Positions 1-7,039 of a stretch of 10,123 nt of DNA are shown here, in pieces. Made by a program: the position numbers and the translations under genes. How positions within the stretch are numbered: position 1 is the stretch's first letter; every line of letters starts with the position of its first letter. The notes under the pieces are model-generated. The model saw nothing but the letters and a program-made list of their open reading frames with translations. It was not told the DNA's origin and did no database searches. The DNA comes from Actinomycetes bacterium (lineage in GTDB: Bacteria; Actinomycetota; Coriobacteriia; Anaerosomatales; Anaerosomataceae), in assembly GCA_021850085.1 (NCBI GenBank), contig JAJZRZ010000043.1, positions 1 through 10,123 of the forward strand. The letters run 5' to 3'.

Positions 1-1
1 G

Positions 2-142
2 GCGGCTGTGGCCGAGTACTTTGACGAACCGGTCAAGCTCAGTATCAGTATAGGCCGGCTACGAGGATTAGCCGCCAGCGAGCCGGCGGACTACAGCGCA
101 AAGACTACTCATTTCGTTGCGTTCTCTTACTCAAAGAACTGA
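2..142 (+). CDS. C-terminal fragment of an unrecognised protein (5' end outside the window)
   Basis: This frame is open from the left edge for 46 codons and ends at a TGA at 140-142. The visible tail reads from AAVAEYFDEPVKLSIS to THFVAFSYSKN and alternates hydrophobic and charged residues like folded protein. The other two plus-strand frames are closed by stops within this stretch, and the minus strand offers no open frame across it. GC at third codon positions is only moderate, lower than in the neighbouring genes. The stop lies 16 bp from the stop of the convergent gene at 159. I do not recognise the family from 46 residues. It could also be a chance open frame, so confidence is moderate. 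Confidence 0.45.
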   Translation, partial: AAVAEYFDEPVKLSISIGRLRGLAASEPADYSAKTTHFVAFSYSKN

Positions 143-158
143 GTAGGCGCTATCTGGA

Positions 159-1145
159 TCAGTCCGACGATATCGCCGCCCGCCGTATCTCGGTCACCCG
201 ATCGCCGGCCACCCGCGCCCGCTCCCGGGCTTCGAAGTACCGCTCGAAGGCGTCCGCCGTTTGCGCGTCGTACGCGTTGGCGATGGGGTCGCGCACCGAA
301 GCTGGCAGGGCCTGCGCCAACGCCACGACCTCGGCATCGCGCTGGTTGTACGCTGAAAGCTTCGCGTTCGAGCCCGCGATATCGCCCGCAAGCCACAGAG
401 CGTCGATCTCCTTGGCGAGCCCGATAAGGCCGAGCTTGGCGTCGATGTAGCTCGCAAACGGTGTGAACTCGGCTCCAGGGAAGGTGGCCGCCGCGGTGGC
501 GAGCAGGGATGCGGCCGTGCTCAGACGCCCTTCCGCCTGTGACGAGAGGCTGTCGGAGGCCCTGACGGCATCGGCGGTGTGCTTGTTGAACTCGGCGGCT
601 GCCCGCGTGCTCAGCTCCTCCGCCGCCTTTATCTCGGCCACCGCCTGATCGGCGAAGATGATCGCCTCGGCGGCCCGCGCATCCGGCTCGAGGATGGCTG
701 GCGCGATCTCCATCATCCCGGCTCTCGCTTCCGCGCTCTCGATGAGTGCTTCGGCGAGTTCGAGCTGATCTGTGGAAAGGTCGCCGAGCACGCCCTGGAG
801 CATCACGGCGGCCTCAGATGCATCCGCGCGCACGTCGTCCGCCAGGGCGGCGGCCTCAACGGCTTGAGTCGAAGTGACCGAGGTGATGCCGGTCTGGACG
901 GCCTCGTCCACTTCCAGCAGGTCGTCTTCGGCAGCCTCAAGAATGGCTGACGCCTCGGAGAGCGCCGTCCGCGCATCGCGCTGACGGTCGAACTCGCGAA
1001 AGCCGAAGTAGCCACCCACTCCGGCTCCGGCGAGCAGGACCGCGACGAGTGTCCACGCGAGCACCTTCGGTGCGGCCCTCCGCGCAGGCGGAATGGTTTG
1101 GGCTGGCACGAGATCTGGCTGTTCGGAAGGCGTACCCTCGTCCAT
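159..1145 (-). CDS. Hypothetical membrane-anchored, alanine-rich helical protein (328 aa)
   Basis: Function is unknown. The protein starts at an ATG preceded by AAAGGTGAGG about seven bases upstream, which decides this start over an in-frame start 27 codons further up. A hydrophilic N-terminus of about 26 residues ending in Arg-Arg and Lys is followed by one hydrophobic segment at about residues 28-49. The remaining 280 residues are rich in Ala, Glu, Asp and Leu and strongly helix-favouring, with no cysteines and no catalytic motif that I can see. By the positive-inside rule, the N-terminus should be cytoplasmic and the helical domain outside. Such architecture resembles cell-envelope or coiled-coil scaffolding proteins, but no family is recognised. 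It is transcribed alone, divergently from the WYL regulators, and converges with the partial gene on its left. Confidence 0.82.
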   Translation of the reverse strand: MDEGTPSEQPDLVPAQTIPPARRAAPKVLAWTLVAVLLAGAGVGGYFGFREFDRQRDARTALSEASAILEAAEDDLLEVDEAVQTGITSVTSTQAVEAAALADDVRADASEAAVMLQGVLGDLSTDQLELAEALIESAEARAGMMEIAPAILEPDARAAEAIIFADQAVAEIKAAEELSTRAAAEFNKHTADAVRASDSLSSQAEGRLSTAASLLATAAATFPGAEFTPFASYIDAKLGLIGLAKEIDALWLAGDIAGSNAKLSAYNQRDAEVVALAQALPASVRDPIANAYDAQTADAFERYFEARERARVAGDRVTEIRRAAISSD

Positions 1146-1170
1146 CGTCACCTCACCTTTCGTCCATACT

Positions 1171-1199
1171 GTTGTAACCGTAGCAGGTGTGTTCGGCAA
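1171..1199 (-). promoter_or_regulatory. Putative promoter of the 328-aa membrane protein gene
   Basis: On the minus strand TTGCCG (1199-1194) is followed after exactly 17 bp by TACAAC (1176-1171). Each hexamer matches four of six consensus bases of a housekeeping sigma promoter. Transcription would begin near 1164, giving a leader of about 20 nt that contains the ribosome binding site. The call rests on sequence match and position only. Confidence 0.4.
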
Positions 1200-1329
1200 C
1201 CGCATGCGTCTGCAACTGCTGGGCATGTCACTCGGCGCCGCTTGATGGCATGTGCGTTGCTGCTACGCCGTTCGGGTTGTGTGGCCCGCCCTCTCCTCCC
1301 CCCTCAGGGGCGGGGACCGCCGCCCACCG

Positions 1330-1372
1330 AACGAGGCGCGCTCCCCCCGCGCGCCTCGTTTACTTCTCTCTC
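1330..1372 (+). terminator. Terminator-like hairpin with T-rich tail, no assigned upstream gene
   Basis: A perfect 12-bp inverted repeat (AACGAGGCGCGC at 1330-1341 and its complement at 1349-1360) encloses a 7-nt loop of T and C. On the plus strand it is followed by a T/C-rich tail, TTACTTCTCTCTC. This is the form of an intrinsic terminator for rightward transcription. No plus-strand gene lies upstream inside the intergenic region, so it could end an unannotated small RNA or antisense transcript, or act as an insulator before the WYL pair. On the minus strand no T tract follows. Confidence 0.5.
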
Positions 1373-1418
1373 ACCCGAAGCCTCGCGACATGGATGCTTC
1401 CCCGCTGTTGCGTGATGC

Positions 1419-1447
1419 GTGACCCGCCGTTGGGGGTCGCGTAGAAT
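1419..1447 (+). promoter_or_regulatory. Putative promoter of the WYL regulator pair
   Basis: GTGACC (1419-1424) and TAGAAT (1442-1447) are separated by 17 bp. The -10 element differs from consensus at one base, and the -35 matches at four of six. Transcription would start near 1454 and leave a leader of about 34 nt ending in the AAAGGAGG ribosome binding site. I see no clear operator palindrome over it. Confidence 0.45.
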
Positions 1448-1487
1448 CGTTCGCTGAACGGTACGCTTGGCGGGAAAGGAGGACTGG

Positions 1488-2468
1488 GTGCCTGACGCCG
1501 CGGAGCGCCTCGTCAATCTTGCGCTCCTGCTCTCCTCCACACGCAAGCACGTCACCGCCGAGCAGTGCCGCGCGGCGGGCCTCGGATATCCCGCCGGCCA
1601 GGACGGCGTGTCGTTCCTGCGCATGTTCGAGCGCGACAAAGACGCACTGCGTGCGGCGGGCCTCGTGATCGAAGTGGCGCTGGACCCCGGCACCGGCACG
1701 GAGGCCTACCGTCTGGACGCCGAGGCCACGTACGCCCGGCCGGTCGACCTCACCGCCGAGGAGCTTTCGGCTCTGCGGGCGGTGGCGGCGGCGTTCGCCG
1801 ACGACGCCGCATTCCCGTTCCGTGAGGACCTCATGCTCGCGCTGGGCAAACTCGGGGCCGCAGGGCACCAAGGCCCGGTGGCGACGACCGCGGCGGCTGG
1901 CTCCGACGTCGCCCAGCGAATGCCTGAAGTTCAGGCCCTTGCCGAAGCGGTGCGGCTCCGCAAGTCCGTGACGTTTGACTACGCGAACGCGCGTGGCGGA
2001 CAGCGGCGCCGCTCGGTCGACCCTTACGGCCTGTTCCTGCGCGAGGGTCGATGGTACCTCGCGGGGCTCGACACCGGGATCGCTGAGGTGCGTACGTTCG
2101 CGATCGATCGGCTGAACGATCTTGACGTGAACCCTCGCAGACCGCGAACGCCGGACTTCGAGAGACCGCAGGGCTTTGACATCCGGCAGCAAGAACGACT
2201 GCCGTTCCAGTACGGTCCCACGGTCACGCCTGCACGCATCAGGTTCGAACCCGGCTCCGCCTGGCGTGCCGCAAGCCTGTCGAGGGGTCACGGCCGCATC
2301 GATGAGCTGCCGGACGGGTCGCGTATGTGGACGGTGGACTTCTCGGACCTCGAGGTCCTGGCCTCATGGCTGTTGGCCGAAGGCCCCGGTCTGCACGCCG
2401 TCGATCCGCCCGAGCTCATCGCGACCCTGGCCGTACGGCTCAAGGAGGTCATAGCGGCTCATGGCTAG
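1488..2468 (+). CDS. pafB: WYL-domain transcriptional regulator, PafB-like (326 aa)
   Basis: Members of this family bind DNA as PafB-PafC heterodimers and activate DNA-damage genes in mycobacteria. The start is a GTG five bases after AAAGGAGG; an in-frame TTG seven codons upstream would place the ribosome binding site inside the gene and is rejected. Residues 1-70 match the PafB-type helix-turn-helix, including AERLVNLALLLSSTRKHVTA and the FLRMFERDKDALRAAGL stretch. The WYL domain spans about 148-215, with Trp189-Tyr190-Leu191 inside GRWYLAGLD and the FAIDRL strand. A C-terminal WCX-type region follows at about 245-322. Length is close to mycobacterial PafB. The last eight bases overlap the start of the PafC-like gene. 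The orthology claim rests on family features and tandem order; no proteasome accessory gene pafA is in view. Confidence 0.88.
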   Translation: MPDAAERLVNLALLLSSTRKHVTAEQCRAAGLGYPAGQDGVSFLRMFERDKDALRAAGLVIEVALDPGTGTEAYRLDAEATYARPVDLTAEELSALRAVAAAFADDAAFPFREDLMLALGKLGAAGHQGPVATTAAAGSDVAQRMPEVQALAEAVRLRKSVTFDYANARGGQRRRSVDPYGLFLREGRWYLAGLDTGIAEVRTFAIDRLNDLDVNPRRPRTPDFERPQGFDIRQQERLPFQYGPTVTPARIRFEPGSAWRAASLSRGHGRIDELPDGSRMWTVDFSDLEVLASWLLAEGPGLHAVDPPELIATLAVRLKEVIAAHG

Positions 2469-3402
2469 AGGGCTCGACGCCTCGATGCGCGCCCGCCGTC
2501 TCGTCGCGCTCCTCCCGCTCCTTCGCCGCGGCGACCGTGTCGCGCTCTCCGATCTCGCCACCGCCGTCGGCTGCACCGCCGAAGAGGTCGCAGCCGACCT
2601 CACGACGCTCACGATGTGCGGCGTCCCGCCGTTCACGCCCTTCGACCTGGTAGATCTCTATATCGATGGAGCCCACGTGACCGTGCACGCGGACCCGCCG
2701 GGCCTCGACCAGCCGCTCAAGCTGACCGCGCCCGAAGCTCGGGCGCTTGCCGCGGCTCTCGAAATGGCCGGCTACGCTCCCAACGCCCCGTTGCGCGCGA
2801 AACTCGCGGCGGTGACGACGGCAGCCGCCTCGGCCGAGGAGCTGGAGCGCACGATACGCACAGGGACGGCGCCCGGGGGCGCGGCCGAAACGTATGCGGC
2901 CCTGGCCGCCGCGGCCGAGGCCCACGAGAAGCTCAGGATCGCGTACCGCACCGGCTCCACCGGACGCGTCTCGGAGCGGGTGGTCCATCCATGGGCCATC
3001 GTGCAGCGCCTCGGCGTGTGGTACCTGGTGGCGATGTGCGAGGCTGCGGGTCAGGAACGCGTCTTTCGGATGGACCGCATCCGCGCGTTCGAGCGAACGG
3101 GCGACCTGTTCGAGACGCCGTCCGAGGTCCCGACGGCGGTGGTCCCCGATCCCGGAGGTCTTGACGTAGCCGAGATCCTCTTCGCGCCGGGCACACGATT
3201 GCCGGATGACAGGGCATGGCCAGGCGTCCGAATCGAGGTGCTTCCGGACGGCAGCGCCCGCGCGTGGATGCCGTACCGGGCCACAGCATGGGTCGCCCGC
3301 AGGGTGATCGCGCATCTGGGCGAGGCGACGGTCATCGGCCCCGGTGAGGTCCGCCGAGCGGTCCGTGAGCTCGCGGAAACGACCCTTCAGCAGGTACAGT
3401 AG
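2461..3402 (+). CDS. pafC: WYL-domain transcriptional regulator, PafC-like (313 aa)
   Basis: This is the probable partner of the upstream PafB-like protein. Its ATG lies inside the end of that gene (ATGGCTAG), with AAGGAGGTC about eleven bases before it, so translation is likely coupled. Residues 10-60 form a divergent helix-turn-helix ending in the PafC-typical DLTTLTMCGVPPF stretch, followed by the LTAPEARALAAALEMAG helix region. The WYL domain covers about 155-212, with Trp187-Tyr188-Leu189 in GVWYLVAM and VFRMDRIRAF after it. The C-terminal WCX-like region runs to about 310. Length agrees with mycobacterial PafC. WYL domains are thought to sense ligands, with single-stranded DNA proposed for PafBC; the ligand here is inference. 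The final 71 bp overlap the 3' end of the convergent helicase gene. Confidence 0.87.
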   Translation: MARGLDASMRARRLVALLPLLRRGDRVALSDLATAVGCTAEEVAADLTTLTMCGVPPFTPFDLVDLYIDGAHVTVHADPPGLDQPLKLTAPEARALAAALEMAGYAPNAPLRAKLAAVTTAAASAEELERTIRTGTAPGGAAETYAALAAAAEAHEKLRIAYRTGSTGRVSERVVHPWAIVQRLGVWYLVAMCEAAGQERVFRMDRIRAFERTGDLFETPSEVPTAVVPDPGGLDVAEILFAPGTRLPDDRAWPGVRIEVLPDGSARAWMPYRATAWVARRVIAHLGEATVIGPGEVRRAVRELAETTLQQVQ

Positions 3403-6310
3403 GCCGCTGCCTACCGAAGCGTTCCCGCACGACGCGCGCCAACGCGTCGACAGGCAGGCGCTCCACATCCCGAACGGGAAGCGCCTCGAGGAAGCGGTGA
3501 GCGTACGACTTCGCCCCCACAAGCCTGGCGTCGGCCAGCACGAGACACCCCTCGTCGGTGGACGATCTGATCAGGCGCCCGGCCGCCTGTTTGAGCTCGA
3601 GCACCGCCTCGGGCAGATAGTAACGGGACCACCACTGCGGGTCCCGGTCACGTCGCTCCTCGAGCACAGGATCGTTCACCGGGCCGAACGGAAGACGGGG
3701 GATGACGACGCATCGCAACGTGTCGCCTTTGGCGTCGAAGCCCTCCCAGAACGATTTCGTCGCGAACAGCGACATCCGCTCGTCGGCGATGAACTCGTCG
3801 GCGACGCGCTTGCGCGACACGTCGCGCCCCTGCACGAGCAAACGCAGGCCTGCGCTCTCGAGCGGCTCCACCACGCGCCGGTGGAGCTCCTCCATGTCGC
3901 GACGATTCGTGAACAGCGTGAGCACGGAACCGTCGAGCGCGACGTGGACGTCGATAAGCAGCGAGGTAAGGGAGTCGACGTATCCAGCGTACCCGCGTTG
4001 TCCCGGTTGGCAGGGTTCGGGCAGGCCCGTGGGCACGAAGACCGCCATCTGGCGCTCGAAGTCGTAGCTGCTTTCGAGCCGCAGTGTCCGGTAGCCGTCC
4101 CGAGCGAGCCGGTCCAGGCCGACCGCACGCTCGAAGTGCGAGAAATCGCTCCCGGCGGCGATGGTGGCCGAGGTGTAGACGACCGAGTGGATCTTGGGGT
4201 AGAACGCCTCCGCCAGCGTGTCTCCCACATCGAGAAGGAGCGCGTCCAGCCGCTCGGCGGGCCGGTCACGGCGCCGGTCGACGGTCGCCGAGTACACGTA
4301 GCCCTCGTCGGTCCCGTCGAGCACGAGCAGCAGGCCATCCCGCTGCTCGGCGATGCCGGACAGCTGTCCGGAGAGGTCGGCGCGGTACTCGGCGAATCCT
4401 TCGCCGACCGCCTCAAGTGCCGTGATCAGCGCACGACCGCGCTCGAGCAGGGCGTCGAGGCGCTTTGCGAGCGAACGCCCCACCCCCGCCACCGTGCCCC
4501 ACGTCCCCGCCTCCCGCACGGCAGGGGTGAGGCGCAGCTCCGTACGGTCGTACGCGCTGGCCATGCCGGCGCCGAGATCTTTCATGAAGTCGAAGAACGA
4601 ATCGGCGATCACGGCGGTCTGCTCCACGAGTTCTCGCATCTCGTCGACGATCGCCACCGCGCCTTCGGTGTCCCCTGGCGCAAGCACGAGCTTGGCCCTG
4701 AGCGCGCCGAGGTGACCACCGCGGCCCTTCGCATGCAGACCTCCGAGCAGCCCCGTCACCTCGGCATGGCCCGTACCCAGCGACAGTTGGTCGCGCGCCT
4801 CGGCCTCTGCGGCATGCGCCTCGTCCACGACCCAGTGCCGGACGGGAGGAAGGATGCCGCCCTCGGTCGTGAGATCGCGGAAGAGCAGCGCGTGGTTGGT
4901 GACGATGATGTGCGCGCCCGCCGCGCGGCGACGTGCTCCGTGCAGGTAACAGTGGCCCGGGAAGAAGCGGCAGCTCTTCTTCGTGCAGTCGCCGAACGAC
5001 GCGAGCACCTGCGTGCGCAGCGCCGGTGGCCAGTGAAGGTTCACGGCCTCCCTGTCGCCCCATGCCGACTGAGCGACCCATGTCAGCAGCATGCCGAGCG
5101 CTGCCGCCGTCTCGGCATCGTGCGCCGCGTCGAGCTGACGCTGCAGCTTCCGAAGGCAGATGTAATGCTCATAGCCTTTGAGCGCGGTGTAACGCAGCCC
5201 ACCGCCGAGCGCCTCCGCCAGACGCGGCAGCTCCCTGTTCATCAGCTGGTCCGTCAGGGTGTTCGTCTTGGTCGCCACACCCACCCGCACACCGTTCGTG
5301 CGCGCGAAGAGCGCCGCGGGCAGCAGGTAGGCCACCGACTTCCCCACGCCGGTCCCCGCCTCGACCGCCGCGCAGCGCGCCGAGCCGAACGCCTCAAGGA
5401 CTGCTTCGGCCATCCGTGCCTGCTCCTCGCGGCGCTCATAACCCTCGTACATCCGGGCGACGGCGCCTTGGGTTTCGAACTCGGCGAGCACCGCATCCAC
5501 CTCGGGGCATGACAGGCTGGTCTCACACGCGTCCACCAGCGTCTCGAGCGGCTCAGCCCGCAGACGATCGGTGCGCAGCTGCCGGAGGTCGAACGCGCGT
5601 CCCTTCGCGCCCGCGGCGAGGTGCGCGAGCAGCGGACCGAGCGACCAGCCAGGGACGGCGGCCGCGAGCCGGGCAAGCTCGCGCAGCACCGGAGCGGGGA
5701 GGTCGCCGAGCGCGGTGAGCGCGATCCGCCATACGCCGAATAGCGCCTCGGTGTCGTCGGCGGCCCGGTGCGATGAACCCTGCGCTAGGCCGAAGGCCCG
5801 CGAGAGATCCGCGAGCCGGTGCGAGGTGAGCCGGGGCAGCGCCAGGCGCACGACCTCCAGCGAGTCGATCCACGGCCCGCGCAGGACGTGCGGACCGCAT
5901 CCGTTGTGCCCCAAGAACGTCCGGTCGAACGTCGCGTTGTGCGCGACCACCGGCCGGCCGGCCACGAAATCGACGAGCGCTGAGAGGGCGCTCTCGACGG
6001 GAGGCGCGTCTGCTACGAGCGCGTCGTCGATGCCGGTGAGCTGCGTGCACTCGTGCGGGATCGACCGCGGGGGTCGCACGAGCGTGGTCCATCTGCCGAG
6101 CACCTCGGGTCCGCGTGCGAGAAGCGCAGCCATCTCGATGATGTGGTCCCTCGACGGATCGAACCCGGTGGTCTCGAGGTCCAGCATGATGATCTCGTCC
6201 TCGAAGCCGAAGGCCGTCTCGAGGGCGCGCTCGGACAGCGTGGCATACGCCCCGGCGATATCCGGATCGGTGCCCGGCTGAAGGAACGCGGCGAACGGCT
6301 CGGTGACCAT
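3332..6310 (-). CDS. dinG: DnaQ-like exonuclease/DinG-family Fe-S helicase fusion (992 aa)
   Basis: A bifunctional repair enzyme. Numbered from the ATG at 6310, residues 40-195 are a DEDDh 3'-5' exonuclease with all five residues: Asp44 and Glu46 (LDLET), Asp129 (HNATFD), His181 and Asp186 (HRAADD). The XPD/DinG-type superfamily 2 helicase follows: Walker A AGTGVGKS at 318-325 with Lys324, DEAH at 496-499, SATI near 714-717, SFWEGFD near 853-859 and the arginine-finger motif QAAGRLIR at 908-915. Cys385, Cys442, Cys447 and Cys454 are spaced 57-5-7, close to the 4Fe-4S cysteines of E. coli DinG. Firmicute DnaQ-DinG fusions usually lack this cluster. An in-frame GTG 13 codons upstream (6349) is possible, but neither start has a ribosome binding site. 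The ATG is preferred because a promoter-like element ends seven bases before it, suggesting a leaderless mRNA. Convergent with the WYL pair. Confidence 0.9.
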   Translation of the reverse strand: MVTEPFAAFLQPGTDPDIAGAYATLSERALETAFGFEDEIIMLDLETTGFDPSRDHIIEMAALLARGPEVLGRWTTLVRPPRSIPHECTQLTGIDDALVADAPPVESALSALVDFVAGRPVVAHNATFDRTFLGHNGCGPHVLRGPWIDSLEVVRLALPRLTSHRLADLSRAFGLAQGSSHRAADDTEALFGVWRIALTALGDLPAPVLRELARLAAAVPGWSLGPLLAHLAAGAKGRAFDLRQLRTDRLRAEPLETLVDACETSLSCPEVDAVLAEFETQGAVARMYEGYERREEQARMAEAVLEAFGSARCAAVEAGTGVGKSVAYLLPAALFARTNGVRVGVATKTNTLTDQLMNRELPRLAEALGGGLRYTALKGYEHYICLRKLQRQLDAAHDAETAAALGMLLTWVAQSAWGDREAVNLHWPPALRTQVLASFGDCTKKSCRFFPGHCYLHGARRRAAGAHIIVTNHALLFRDLTTEGGILPPVRHWVVDEAHAAEAEARDQLSLGTGHAEVTGLLGGLHAKGRGGHLGALRAKLVLAPGDTEGAVAIVDEMRELVEQTAVIADSFFDFMKDLGAGMASAYDRTELRLTPAVREAGTWGTVAGVGRSLAKRLDALLERGRALITALEAVGEGFAEYRADLSGQLSGIAEQRDGLLLVLDGTDEGYVYSATVDRRRDRPAERLDALLLDVGDTLAEAFYPKIHSVVYTSATIAAGSDFSHFERAVGLDRLARDGYRTLRLESSYDFERQMAVFVPTGLPEPCQPGQRGYAGYVDSLTSLLIDVHVALDGSVLTLFTNRRDMEELHRRVVEPLESAGLRLLVQGRDVSRKRVADEFIADERMSLFATKSFWEGFDAKGDTLRCVVIPRLPFGPVNDPVLEERRDRDPQWWSRYYLPEAVLELKQAAGRLIRSSTDEGCLVLADARLVGAKSYAHRFLEALPVRDVERLPVDALARVVRERFGRQRPTVPAEGSFPRAHGPLGGPHRGR

Positions 6311-6317
6311 GTGCGGA

Positions 6318-6340
6318 AGCGTAGCATGCCGCTGTGACCA
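6318..6340 (-). promoter_or_regulatory. Possible leaderless, PafBC-type promoter of the exonuclease-helicase gene
   Basis: On the minus strand TGGTCACAG (6340-6332), eight bases and TACGCT (6323-6318) precede the ATG at 6310 by seven bases. The mycobacterial RecA-NDp motif recognised through PafBC is, from memory, TTGTCRGTG-N8-TANNNT. The spacing and the -10 form agree, and six of nine positions of the upstream box match. TACGCT would place transcription start at or next to the ATG. The match is degenerate, so this is a hypothesis, supported by the adjacent pafBC-like genes and the repair function. Confidence 0.35.
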
Positions 6341-6386
6341 CGAAGCCACCGCTACCGCACGCGGGCCAGCGTGCGCTGGGAACGCG

Positions 6387-6421
6387 AGCGGGCGTCGCCT
6401 TGGATCAAGGCGACGCCCGCT
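6387..6421 (-). terminator. Strong GC-rich hairpin behind the NTF2-like gene
   Basis: A perfect 16-bp inverted repeat (arms 6387-6402 and 6406-6421) with a 3-nt loop (GAT) lies 19 bp past the stop of the NTF2-like gene and about 75 bp before the helicase start. Neither strand has a real T tract beyond it. It most likely ends or insulates minus-strand transcription so that the helicase gene is driven by its own promoter; U-less hairpin terminators are common in high-GC Actinomycetota. Confidence 0.6.
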
Positions 6422-6439
6422 TCCTCGCTGTGTCTGGTG

Positions 6440-6952
6440 CTACTGGCCCATACCTGGGAGGGTGCGCGACTGCACGAGCCAGCCGCTGCCGTCCTTCACG
6501 AACGTCCAGAGGTACTGGAACTCGCCGCCAGACATGCTGGCGGTCGCCATGACCTCGGCCCTGTCGCCTTCCTCCACGGCTGAGTCGATGGTATACGAGT
6601 TCATCCCATAGCCCTGAAGCTGCTTGCTGAACTCTTCGACGGACTGCGAGGCCTTCTTGTCGGCGGGCAGCATATCGTAGGCCGCGGCGTAATCGCCCGT
6701 CACGACGGCATCGAAGTAGACGGTCACATGGTCGACAGGAGCGACGCCCTCGCCGACTCTGGTGGCTGTCGCGGGGTCGAACACCGCGGGTGCGCCCATA
6801 GCAGGCTGCGCGGCAGGGGGCTCGGTGGCACCGACCGCTTCGTCCGAACCCTTGGCGAACACGAAGTATGCAGCGATCGCGGCCAGGAGCAGCACGATCA
6901 CTCCCAGTAAGACCAGGATCATGCGGTTCGGTGAGGTGTTGGCTTCTTCCAT
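6440..6952 (-). CDS. Membrane-anchored NTF2-like protein of unknown function (170 aa)
   Basis: The second of two adjacent ATG codons (6952) is chosen because GGAAGGA lies five to six bases upstream of it; the first ATG would be too close. Residues 1-10 are polar, and about 11-33 form one hydrophobic span (MILVLLGVIVLLLAAIAAYF), so the C-terminal part is predicted outside the cytoplasm. A Pro/Ala-rich linker (about 38-60) leads to a domain at about 72-170 with an NTF2-like/DUF4878-like pattern: HVTVYFDAVVTGDYAAAYDML, then alternating strands and a terminal WTFVKDGSGWLVQSRTL. Such domains usually bind small ligands or serve as envelope scaffolds, and no catalytic residue is evident. It has its own promoter after the feo operon and a hairpin behind it. 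The family assignment is by pattern only. Confidence 0.8.
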   Translation of the reverse strand: MEEANTSPNRMILVLLGVIVLLLAAIAAYFVFAKGSDEAVGATEPPAAQPAMGAPAVFDPATATRVGEGVAPVDHVTVYFDAVVTGDYAAAYDMLPADKKASQSVEEFSKQLQGYGMNSYTIDSAVEEGDRAEVMATASMSGGEFQYLWTFVKDGSGWLVQSRTLPGMGQ

Positions 6953-6996
6953 CATCGTCCTTCCAGATGCGGCTTTGGAAATCGCGGCGTCACGCG

Positions 6997-7025
6997 AGCA
7001 TACGCCCACGGCGTGGTCGCGGCAA
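6997..7025 (-). promoter_or_regulatory. Putative promoter of the NTF2-like gene
   Basis: Minus-strand TTGCCG (7025-7020) and TATGCT (7002-6997) are separated by exactly 17 bp, with four of six consensus bases in each. The start would be near 6990, giving a leader of about 38 nt with the GGAAGGA ribosome binding site. The element lies across the palindrome at 7008-7039, whose loop carries the -35 hexamer. Confidence 0.45.
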
Positions 7026-7039
7026 CACGACCACGCCGT
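7008..7039 (-). terminator. Hairpin after the feo operon
   Basis: A perfect 12-bp inverted repeat, ACGGCGTGGTCG at 7008-7019 and its complement at 7028-7039, encloses eight bases. It begins 47 bp beyond the stop of the last feo gene in the direction of transcription and is the only strong stem in the 134-bp gap, so it probably ends the operon. No T tract follows on either strand. Because the next gene's putative promoter sits inside it, an operator role is an alternative. Confidence 0.5.

Larger units (their letters stand above)
1146..1487. other. Divergent intergenic region of 342 bp
   Basis: The space between the membrane-protein start and the PafB-like start holds a promoter for each gene and a GC-rich central block at about 1290-1365. 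That block contains a C-rich run, a small CCCC/GGGG inverted repeat near 1305-1315 and a strong hairpin at 1330-1360. Short open frames in this stretch lack ribosome binding sites and protein-like composition, so I call none of them a gene. Nothing convincing is visible from about 1200 to 1290. Confidence 0.6.

Noticed and set aside
105..146. Nested inverted repeats (CTACTCA/TGAGTAG and GTTCT/AGAAC) at the end of the partial gene
   Set aside because: Arms are only 7 and 5 bp with a 9-base bulge and no T tract. It could help end transcription between convergent genes but is too weak to call.
1290..1341. Possible G-quadruplex on the minus strand
   Set aside because: There are several G runs but the loops are uneven and one run of six must be split; not strong enough to call separately.
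1371..2291. 306-codon open frame on the minus strand
   Set aside because: It lies opposite the PafB-like gene, has no ribosome binding site and no recognisable domain.
3344..5512. 722-codon open frame on the plus strand
   Set aside because: It is antisense to the exonuclease-helicase gene, whose motifs are complete. Its translation is rich in Arg, His and Gln with no domain, as expected of a high-GC shadow frame.
5571..6281. 236-codon open frame on the plus strand
   Set aside because: It is opposite the exonuclease domain, and its Ser/Arg-rich composition is typical of an antisense frame.
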